Origin: Aradus depressus
Lineage: Eukaryota > Arthropoda > Insecta > Hemiptera > Aradidae
Length of the DNA stretch: 64,000 nt
Reading direction: 5' to 3'
NCBI GenBank assembly: GCA_963662175.1
Contig: OY759215.1
Span: forward strand, 23,301,079-23,365,078
This document shows, piece by piece, positions 50,301 through 62,500 of the stretch (the first letter of the stretch is position 1; each line of letters starts with the position of its first letter). Both the position numbers and the translations under genes were made by a program. The notes under the pieces are model-generated. The model saw nothing but the letters and a program-made list of their open reading frames with translations. It searched no databases and was not told the origin of the DNA.

Positions 50301-53300
50301 GGAAGGTAATGCATTAGAAAGAACCAGAAACTTGCCTCCGTCCTCCTTTACTTTCACTAACAAAATCAAGTCTCCAACCCAACTGTGTCATCCTGAGAGG
50401 AAACCCTAAAGGGGGGTAGTAGGACAGGTACTCTAGGTAGTAAGACAGGTACTCTAGTCGAAACAACGTAACCCGAGAGGACTTCCCTTAATGCAATGGT
50501 GGCCAGGCATATTAGATTTCACCAAACTGCGCACTTTTTCTAACATGACTTATGTCTGGTTCTTATTTAATACTGAAACTTTAATATATTTTCCACAACT
50601 GAAGCTGAACAAACAGTTTGGGTACCCTTTCATTTTCAACTTATCACTGTCCAAGTCCAACAGATTATTGCATACAGAGAAGAGAAGCTTCGGTTATCCG
50701 TCTTCCCTGAATATTCAATCTTTATTTTTATGAGCTTTTTCCGTTCTGTTTCATGTATCAAGTATGCCTAGAAATACGCACTCTATTCTGCTTATCAGAT
50801 CTCGATAGCGCAGAAGCAACACCAGTTATCTGACAATAGTATAACTATTTCTGTCGAAAACGCTTTTTTTTAATGAGACACTTCTCAGTCCAACAATATA
50901 AAAAAATAATTACATGCTAAAAATGTAAGTAAGAAAGATAGGTAGGTGAGGTGTTCTTGCTTCTAAGCCAATCACAACATTTATCATACGTCTGAAATGC
51001 TACGACTATAATATCCTGCTATTTGATTGATTACCTGAACAACGTCAGCAGGTGTAGTAATGGGCTGATGGGTGGGAGGTGGCTGCTGAGGCACGAACAG
51101 AGACGGCTGTCCACCGGGGCTAGTAGGATGGTACACGGCCCCTGAGGGACACACTAGACCTGAGAAACACAATTACAGAGTTATCCTGTATAGCTATCAT
51201 TATATCTGGAACCATTTGGAATGGTTTAAATTATTGATCTAGCATACGGAACCCCAATAAGACAAGGGGACTGATGGCAATTGCATTTATAAATCTCAAC
51301 GATGATTTGAATAAATCATTAATGACAACCCATTCCATCAGGGCAATTAAAATATAATATTAATACAAGCAAGGAGCTTAACGATTTAATAATTACATGA
51401 GCATAGTAGCGACAGGGTGCATTCTAATCAAATCAAATAAAACTAACCCAAAATAAGTTTCATGGCTACTAGTTAAAACTTTAAAAATAGGTTATTCATT
51501 ATTTTAAAATGTAATAGCTTCTGCTTACCATGGGGAGGTATGGGAGAGTCGGATGGTGGAGGGGGTGGCCCAGGCGGGGTGGTTGGAGTGAGGAGGCTGG
51601 TGGCTATAGAAGAGGGCAGGCCATCCAGGAGGGCAGTCTGTACGTTCTCCTTCAGCTCCTCCTCAACCCTCTACAACACGATATAATGTACCTATTATAG
51701 TATCACTCAGGACAATAGTTATACTTTATCGAGGACACCGCATAGAAGAATGTGACTGTCCACACGACGATCGGGCACTCCATTCATCCCCATCGGGGTT
51801 CTTAGGTTTCTTTCTTCGGAACGGACATTAAATGGCGGTTCCGTCGTCAGGTAATCGTTAAAGAACTAAACCTGGGTTGGAAAAAATTACCCCTAATCTG
51901 CAACTTACTGAATTTTAGGATGAATGCTGAAAGTTGTTCCGATAGAAATTTCCCACCCAACGTCACCAAAGGTTTATGTTATACCAATTAATCCGGCATT
52001 CTTTGAACGCTAGCTTTTTTTAACGCTGGTCTTATACCTGGCAAAAGTATATACCTGTCTAAAAAATAAGTTGTTTTCCACATATTTTTATTTATTTTGC
52101 GTTCTTTGGCTGTAGCTTCGTCCACGATGATTCTATTTCAAATATAAAAATACATACCTTTCTAGAACTTCAATAATATTTTGTTAGTAGGTAATCTTTT
52201 CGATTTGAATTATAGTTTTATCGTCATCAAAATTAACTGTCTAAACATAGGGCAATAAGATTTTTTTTCGTTGGGGTCTATACCCCAAACTGCTATCAGT
52301 TATGGATCCGGAGATATAACATCAAAATTCCCGACCTACCAAATTGAATAAAAGATGTTTATAAAAACAACACAATTAGCTAAAAATGTAGAACAAACCT
52401 GGAGCTCTTCGACAATTTGCTGCCTCTGGATGAACTGGGTTTCCAATTCAAGGCGAGACTTAGGAATGGTTTTCTCTTTTTTGATAGGTTCTTCTGTTGC
52501 TCCTCCATCCCCAGGCTCGTTCCTTACCTAAGCAGATTTTAAAAAATACATATATTTTATCTATTCACTACCGTCTGTAAATATTTTTAAAGTGATAATT
52601 AGTTTGCACTTGGCTATCGAATAACTAATAAAACAACTTTTATTGTTTACTTTACAAAATCAGGATGTGATTAATGATTCAAAGTAAGCAAAATAAGAGA
52701 GAAAGGATGAACTAAAGGTGTTCAATGTTCATTCAAATTCTATTAATTTCGGGTGGGAGGAGTATCACCAAGAAAACATCGCACGACTGTGATTATCTCT
52801 ACAAGTTTTGTTTCATGACTTTCTAGATTTAAAAGAAAAGAAGAGAAATTTGTAAAAATAAACAGTGGAGAATCAGAGGTTATCCTCTTAAGTCTCATTA
52901 GCGCTAGTTTTGAAGACCACCACACGATGGTGGGGGTAATGCACACGTTTACTCTTATAGCTTCTGATATAGGAAGCCTTGGTATCATACACTGGACCAC
53001 TGATCCAGGTCACTGTATGTGCGGGCCAGACAAGCCAACAATCTAATACGAAACATAAAACTATGTAATAAATTATATGTTACCTGTTGAACTTCCGGAG
53101 AAGTTAAAGTATTGGAATCGACATTCGCCATTAGTCTATTCTTGCGAAGAAGTGATTTTTGAGTGGGTAAAGAATGTTTTCCATTGAGGGGGATCTGCTG
53201 TTCGTTACTTCGACCTATTAAAAGTCAAAGATAGTTAATACTAATTTCTTAACATAAATATTTGATATTTAAAAACTTTGCTTATCAAATAATTAGTAGA

Positions 53301-53548
53301 ATAATAGTTATTATCTAATTAAGTCAGATAACAAGAAAAAAAATACATATACATACTTTTCTGTCAAAAATATATAATATACAAGAACTTACTATAATAC
53401 ATAAATGAACAGTATGTAATAATTTTTCAAAAAATGAAAATAATCTATCAAGGAAAGAGGACCGGAAGTTGTAAAGTTTGTTTCCTTGTTTTTTTATAAT
53501 TTGAATAGAGCGAAGTGTAGAATCGAAAAAATGAAAAGGGTCAAAGTG

Positions 53549-53579
<31 letters not shown>

Positions 53580-56500
53580 TATCTAACTACATCACGTTCA
53601 AGATTGAGCTTCTGAATACTGAAAAAAAGTTACTTCTAGAATGGGTGGAAGTTGCTTACATGGCTCCTGTGGACTACACTTGTCAGAGGTGGAGTCGAGG
53701 ATGGGTCGAGGAGGTGGCTGCTTCTTACTGGCTAGAGAGGAGGAGGAAGAGGCTGGAGGAGGTGGCTTAGTGGAGGACTGAGGAGGAGGATCCTCAGAAG
53801 CAGCATTGGGGGGCAGGGCTCTCACAGCTTCAGGAACCTCATGGAGCCCACCACCAGTGGCGGTTTGCTGCTGGGGAGGTGGCGCAGGCGAGCTGCCCAT
53901 CATGATGGAGTGGGGGTAATCCAGCAGCAGTTGGACCACGTTCGTGTGACCTCCCTTCGCCGCCTCGATTAGCATCGTCGAGTTATCCTACACACATAAA
54001 ACAAAGAACTGTGGAATAATAGTTTATACTAGGTTATATTCGTTTTCAGAGTACTCATTGTCATAGAGCATTATTTCAAGATATGACTTTAAAGGAAGTT
54101 TAATATCTGACTTTTAGCCTCTAGTTCAAGGCACTTAGCACTGTTTATAAAACAATTTATTCACAATAAAGAGGTCGGTAAGGACCCGTGGTCTGAAGTG
54201 AGGAGTATAGTCAGCGTTCTGTGCTATGGATTTTTTGGAGGTACTACTCCTCCTCTTACAGAATTTAGCATGTTCAGTAGCTTCTCGTTCGAGCAGATCC
54301 GCCGTTTGAGAAAATCCAGTCCTGAAAGATGTTAACCGCATCAAGCTACCAGGGAAGACAGGCAGGGAGATACAAGTACACCATGTAAAAATCAAAACCA
54401 AAAGCTCTTGCAAAGGATTACAGGTGCTGAACCTGGGGTCGAGCAGCTCGAGCCATTTTTTCTTCTCTTCTTTTTCGATAGGAACCATGCTTAGGATGGG
54501 ACCTTGTCCCACATCCATCTGACATTGCTCCTGATAATTCTTATTTGTCAGTTCGGCAGAACGCTACCTAAGAGCGAAAATATTCAAAAAAATTAAAGAA
54601 CTGAAATCACGCACTGCAACTTTTTTTAGTGCAAAACCAGTCAGATTTATGTTTTGGGATTAAAAACTAGGAAGAGTCCAGGAAAATGATTGAGATTCCA
54701 TCGTAAGCATAAACCCAAAGAAACATTTATACAAATATTGCGAAGAAACTAGATAAAATATACAATTATATCAATACATTCGGGATAAAGATACAAGTTA
54801 GTTTAGTATTTCTGTTTATTCAAAAGTGATTTGGGATTTCAATATAAACATGTGCAACTTAACCGTTTTGAATGAGTATATTGGGCAGTCATGGGACGAA
54901 ATACTGTTGAAGAAACATACCTATTTCAAAATGAAGCTTTACATTAAGAAAGAACAAAAAGTTTTAGATAACAAAATAATTAAATGTGAAATAAAAATCT
55001 ACATTCAGCATTAATTAGTTTTTCACTTGCTATATTCAAGAAGATTAACTAACTAAAAAGATTTATTTGATTGTTTTAACTCTATTTACTTGTATTAACT
55101 GAACAGTTGTATCTTTATAGCCCATAGTCTTGTTTGCATAGATGTAAGTAAAAGGAGATGGTTTTTCCATGCCATGTAAAACCGCAACGGGTTTTCTTTT
55201 CTTCACGCGATGTGTATCCTTAATAATATAATTGGTATTCATTTTATACGACAGAACATTTGTTTTGTAGAATATTCGTTAACAATCTCGGGGTTTTCTT
55301 AGTTGATTAAAGCTGTTGAATTCAATTTTTATCAGAATATTGCATTTAGAAGTAACACAATTTGAACACTAAGGACGTTTGAGCAATTTTCTATAATTTC
55401 ATTGCCAAAAGTGTAAATTAATGTTAAAATGACCCACCTTGAGCTTGTGGAAAGGATTGGCATTGTTGGCGAGGAGAAGTTCGACCACGGCGATATGTCC
55501 CCCAGCGGCAGCCAGTGAGAGTGGAGTGTGGTCATTGTTGGTTGTCTGTTTGTTGACATTGGCTCGGTTCTGGAGGAGGAACTTGACCGTACAGAGGTGG
55601 CCAGCTCGGCAGGCCTTCATTAGAGGGGTTCGTCCCCCTTCACTTTCATGCTCCTGGAATAAGACAAATATCAATCATCCATTATCCATCTGAAAAACTA
55701 GCAATATTTAAAACAAAGGTAGGTCTTGTGGGACCTCTCCATACCGCTCAATGGGGTAGGGTGGGGGCTAATTCTCTAGACGTGAGTGTTTTTTGTACCG
55801 CTCAATGGGGTAGGGTGGGGGCTAATTCTCTAGACGTGAGTGTTTTTTGTGTCATATTTCGATACTAGCTATAGTACCCGACCTTGCCGGGTTAGACATA
55901 AATCTATAACGTCTATGTCCAAGACGTTCGCATGCTTGCCACTCACCACCCTGACAGTCTCGCTATACAGACAATGATTTCGCTAAGCCCTCATCCACGA
56001 GATAAAGTTTCTAAGAGAGAATGGTCTAGGAGCTCGTTCCCTCACCCATGACACAAATGACAATTTGTGACACCGCTTACACTCGTCTATTGTACAATAT
56101 ACATTTTTTTTTTCAAATTAGAAAAACTACTGAATATTTTCAACTTGGCCTTTCACTAAAACCTGTCTGCATATATGACACACATTTCTGCCAAATTGCA
56201 TGTTCTTAAGCGCCAAAACGCATAGCAAGCAGACAGACAGACACATAGAATTTAAAAAATAAAAGAAATAATATATTGGCAGTGAACAGTTAACTGAAAC
56301 TCACCAGATCAGCTCCATACTGAAGCAGAAGCCGAGCCACGTCGGTGTGTCCATTCTCGCAGGAATACGTGAGAGCCGTGTCACCCGTTTGAGTTTGAGC
56401 ATTCACATTTGCATTATTCTCTAAAAGGTACCTGCAAATTATAAAACGAGACTATAGCTTAAGCGGAAAAATATACAATGATACATCTTTTACGGAAAAA

Positions 56501-59500
56501 ACTCCGATATTCATTCGTTATAATGAAATAGTTCCATTTTGTCTATTTTAATCCTTTCTCTTCGACAATTATAATAAGAACCAGAGAATATTTTCTTTCA
56601 TATGAAGGTACATAGGATATGCCGGATGCATATAATTGTAGCGGGATCCCGCAAGAAAACTAAGCCCCCATTTACATATTCCATTTTTTTGTTTCTGAAA
56701 ACGGGCTACCTGACGAACTGAGTACGCACATTATATGTACATTTTTAATATGCGTATTTTTTTATATGGGAAAGTCTACCTTTGCGTGCTTGATGCACAA
56801 ATCACATTTTCAGGCGCCTTCTTTCAAGAACTTTAAATTCTGACTAAGAGAAATAGTACAGAGATTCGGGAGCACAGAACCCAAGAGTGTACTGCGAATG
56901 AGACAAGTAGACAATGAACAGAACATTTCGTGAAAAAAGCTTGAACACAAAGGAAGCAATATCAATGTTTTAAATCATCAATTTTTCGTTGACACCTGAG
57001 GCGACTTAGTTTCATGTTTAAACAAGATCCTGGTGTTGAATTCTTAAATAAATATAAATTACATGAGAAATAGATAAAATGTAAATGCACATGAACAAGA
57101 ATGAATTGCATTCTCTATTATTTTACTTCAATTGTACTGTTTTGTTCGAGTTCTCAACAGCAGGATCTTTTCGACCCTACAGAACTAATACGTAATGTGC
57201 AAGTTGGAAATAGTGGGAGGAAAAGCTAATTCGAGACTGCTCGTGGGAAGAGCAGTCACTTCCAAGATGCGATCCATTGATGTGAGGTAGGAGATGGGAG
57301 AGAATGAGAAAAAGTAACTCCGACGGCTTCGTCCTATCCAACTCGATCTGCGGAGGGGATTTCCTCTTTTCGAGGAAATTAAATTAATGAATAAACGAAC
57401 CTGACAAGTTCCAGATGTCCCTCCTGGGCTGCCTCCATAAGTGGAGTGGAAGCACCAAGTTCGATTTCTGCACCATTTCTTATAAGAAAGTTGGCCACTT
57501 CGAGGAAGCCACCACAGCAGGCTAAGGTTAGAGCCGTCTCTTGAGTTTCTTCAGTTTGGGCATTGATGTTGGCACCTGAAATGCACAAAGCAATTGATTT
57601 AAGTTAAATTTATAAAATATATTTGCAACAAATACACAAAAGCGCCAAAGACAGAGGTCTTTATTTTCATCCGATTATCATCACCAAAATCAGTCCTAAA
57701 TTATGATGAATGTCAAATAGATTTGAAATGTGTTCTTTCGTTCAAGAGCCGCATACCAAATTTGTACACAAACATATACAGCCCTCATTCTGTTGATTCG
57801 AACTGAGGGGGAAAATTGAGCCGGAATAGACCAGCATCTCATTTCCGCCAATCGTACATTGAAGTTAATATAGGGAAAGTATAAAAGTAAAGAGACGTTT
57901 TGGATTTTTGTCTGTGACAACTTACCCTTAACAAGAAGAACGGCAACCATATCCTCATGGCCTTCTCGAGCGGCCTCCATGAGAGGAGTGTAACCTTCAT
58001 CGTTTACCTCCTCGATGTTGGCACCTCGCTCTATCAGAAGAAGGGCCAGGTCCACGTGACCTCCACAGGCTGCCAAAGTCAACGGCGACTCAAAACTGTC
58101 CGTTGGCATATTCACCTAAGACACAACATACCACCAAATATGGTTAGTACTTATTTATTTTTCTTCACTAATTCAATATGTAACGCATTACACAAAACCA
58201 TACTATATCATACCTATGATAGAGAATAATTTTAATTGTTGGGTCAAATAAAGAGAATTTGAAAAACACTTCCTTACAGATAATAATGAAAAATTAGCAA
58301 CATTCTACACTTCTTTCACTTTCGTTTAGCGTACATTTCTCCAAGACATGATATGCAATGAAAGGTACTTTCTACATGAAGGGGATCGAATTCAGAGCTG
58401 GGTTTAGATCCCAGAATTGTAACTAAAGTAATAATCTATACACAATAAGAAGAAGAACACTTTATTTGGGCCTTACAAAGGAATGAATAAAAAAAGTAAT
58501 AAATTTAGTGATACTAAAACGTATTAAATAAATATAATGAAAAAAATTACTAAGCTGAGAAGACTTTTATAAGAAGAAAGAAATTGTATTTGGGCCTATC
58601 AGAGGAATGAAATTAAAAAGTAATATATAAATAAAATGAAAATAATTGAGCTAAAATGCTATGGGGTAGTCTCGAGCGCAGTCGACGATAAACAGAGGGG
58701 TGTTAAAATCAAAATATGAAAATTTTTAAAGATTAATGAAATTATTTTGCCCTCATATAAAATTTCCTTTCCGAATTACAAGTTTTTCCAAAATGTCTCA
58801 CATGAATGAAAAATTAAATAAAAAATTCTTCAAGGCAGTGAGTGGTTAGCATTCTCTCGTTTCACTACTGCTTCTTGAAAAATTAAATAATATATCCATT
58901 ACTAATAAATTAGATGAATTATCCTACCTGTGCTCCCGAGTCCAGGAGAAGCCGGGCCACCTCCACATGTCCATCCATAGAGGCCTCCATCAGGGCAGTG
59001 TGCATCTCGTCCGTCTTATGCTCCTAAAATATCAGATCTATATTTAGTTTAGACTTGGAAAAGAAAAACCATAGCAGCCGTATAAGCCGACAGCAAACAA
59101 TTAGTGTTTAAGCAGGAGGTTTAGCGTAACAATGTTTCTTTAGAAATCAAACTGTAAGAGGATGGGGGGCTATCTGAAAAATTGAGTTATTGAAAAATAT
59201 TTGGGTTTTATCCACTTCAGACTAAACAAAGACCATACAAATGGGTTTTAGCTTCTGTGTCGGTATCTTCTTATATAATAAATTCTTTCCTTTGTTCTAT
59301 CATCACAGGAAAATGGATGAACATATTTCAGCCTAACATCATATTTTGAATCTGCCATAATGTTTAGATTTATTTCAAAATCATTGGTTGGGTTATTTGA
59401 AAAAAAAAAAAAAATGTTTTCTCAGTTACATTGAAAACAACGTCAAAACGTTATTGAATTAGAATGAAATATATTTAATGACCTATGTAATTTTTCGCTC

Positions 59501-62500
59501 AAATTAGAAATAACGAGGATAAATAACATTTTCTAATAGCGAAAAAGGCGAGATGCATCATGTGTACAAGACTGTTCTAACTGTTTATCTCCCTTATATT
59601 TACTGATGATATTGAATTAATTGTCAATTAAAATATCAGTAGGAATATAACGCAGTTACTCCCAGACCAGTTAGTAAATAATAAATTGTGATGCCCAAAA
59701 ATATGGACATACATTGTTTGAAATAAATTAGGGACAAAAGAATGAAAACCGGTGGCTTGAACAACAGTTAGTCCAAGAAGAACTACAACAATACGGAGAA
59801 ACCAAGGTGGGGAACTGAGCCACCAATAGGCACCCAGATCAGTCCCGGAGGGCGGGAAAAGTTGCAGTGAGCGGACCCCAATATGGATCGATATTCTTCA
59901 ACTGTTGCCACCTGAGAGGTAGGAACAGGCCTACTTCGTCAGAGACCGCCGCCGAGGGAGGACCTGCCTTCTTCGTCAGAGACCGCCGCCGAGGGAGGAC
60001 CTGCCTTCTTCGTCAGAGACCGCCGCCGAGGGAGGACCTGCCCCAACTCATCCGTTGCCTCCAGAGAGGGAGGATCACACTACTTCATCAACTGTCCTGA
60101 GCAACCATTCAACATCAGATCAACAGAGGGAAATCCATTGGAGCTCTTCTGGACCATTAAGACAACAGCAGAGGCTGATCAGCGCAGAACTCCAGGACCC
60201 AATAGCCATCACATCCAGCATTAAATCAAGAAGGTACCGTGAATTTTAAACCATTATAAAGACAAAGCCGGAGAGTATTTTGAGAAAATACGTTTTCATT
60301 TTTAAAGACTTGTTTGATAAGGATTCTGAGCAATTGTTTTTAAGTTTTCCACACATGTTTTTCATTAAGAATATATACAATCAAACCAGAATGGCCTAAT
60401 TTTTATTTCATGTATTTTGCACCTCATGTCATTTTGACTTTTCACAACTGCTAGTCTTGGCGGACCCACGACCAAAGGAAGGTAAGAAAGAATTAGAATC
60501 ATTTTCTCAAGAACATTTTATTATTTAACAAAAACAAAGATAATCTATTTATAAAATTACAAAATATTAAGAAATAAACGTGAAGAGGCTCACCTGATCG
60601 GCTCCAGCCTCGAGAAGAAATCTGACCATATCAAGATGTCCCTTATAGCATGCAAGGGTCAACGCTGATTCTTTGAATTCGTTCGAATGGGTGTTAATTC
60701 CTGCTCCTCTTTCAAGCAAGATCTGGCAACAAATGAAGGAGGTAAGGAAAAAAATTAAATAAATATACAATGAGAATTAGAAAATTGATAAATAAATAAA
60801 AAGAGTTACATTTCAAAAAACAGTATGCACATTCCAGATAAAAGCAGTTCAATATCAAAATTAATAATTTCAGTAGAGAGAAAACGAAATTTGAAGTCCA
60901 TCTATCTGAAATTCAGTTAATCTTTCCTTAAATTACGTTGAAAGTATACATATGGGTTTGCCATGAACTTTGTTAGAATTAAAACACAATATATGTCAAC
61001 TAATGCAAAAAAAAAAAAATCCGCTCGTCTCTTAACGTTTTAAGCAGACAATTGAATCCCTGCAATCTTCATCCTCCAAAAATGACAAAATTGTTATTAC
61101 AATTCTTCTTGTCAGTGTCTACTTCAATAAATGCCCATATACATTTTTGCATTCGTGTCGATCTAATGAAAAAACTCATAATAAATAAATAATAATAAAA
61201 AAAAACTGTTCATACATCGTGTACCAGTTTTGGCTGTTGAATTTTGTGCTGACGATGGCATAAACCGAACCGAAACCAATTCACTAAATGTATTTTTTAT
61301 TTTTGTGAAATTAGACAATACACGTTAAATAAACATTCACTGACAGTTTTTTATTTTTTAATAACCTTTATTTTTAATGGCTATTGAGAGAATAACATTG
61401 AATTAACTGCTGGACTAAGCAGTGTACCAACTGCATTTTTCAAAGAAATAGGCAAATTCTTTAAACCCATCCTCGCCATTCGAAAAGTCCTCTATAGTCA
61501 ATTCAATATATGAAAAATAAGTGATAATACAGTAATGTAAAAATAGTAGTTACGAAAAAAAAAAGTTTATGATTGTTATTGTCAAAATCAAAACATGAGG
61601 ACAGGACAATTGGAATAGTCTTTTACTCAACGTATATCTAATGAAACTTCAGTAATACATGTCTATTATGAGTCAAATCACATTACATAATACACATATG
61701 AGAGAATTAAAACGCATTAAATCATAGGTTTTCAGGTTTGAGTGGGCACTTTTGACTAAATGATTTCAGAAAGATGAGATGTAATCTCTACAGAGTAACA
61801 ACTATAGAATTTTACTGTTTCCAAAAATTTTGTTTTTCGATCTGTTTTGAAATTTAAAAACCTCAAATAAGAGACTGAGAAGAATGAAGTTTTACCTTAG
61901 CGACAGAGACATGTCCAGCTGAAGCGGCCTCCATGAGTGGGGTATGTCCGTTTTCGTTATGATCCTCAACGTTAGCTCCAGCCTCCAGAAGGAGCTTCAC
62001 AGCTTCCACATGACCACCAGCACAAGCGTACATCAATGGGGTGTTACCTGATAACAAAATAATCTTCATTTATATGCATCACATTTCAACATATGCAGAC
62101 TCAAATATCGGAGAGGCGTTTGAATCAAATTCAGAATTTACCGGAACAAATAAAAACAGTTTTAAACTTCTGTTCTGAATACAAGTTGTACAATTTTGGT
62201 TAAAGCAATCTCCTTTTTCTTAATATGCCTATGATTCTTGGCATGATATATACGATACGTCACCTAGCTCAAATACTTTTTAAAAACCCTGAACAGACAT
62301 TATCTGAATCACTGTTGTCTAGCAAAATGCTCCCATCGTACAAATTCCAGATGTGATAGCACACTACTTAGATGACACACATTACGCAAAATAATTGAAC
62401 AAGTTGTCCGAGCTATACATTAAGACAATATCTCGGAAACCGAACAAACCACAGGAAAACATTATTAGATATGACAGGTTCCTCTCAATTTTCTCTAAAA

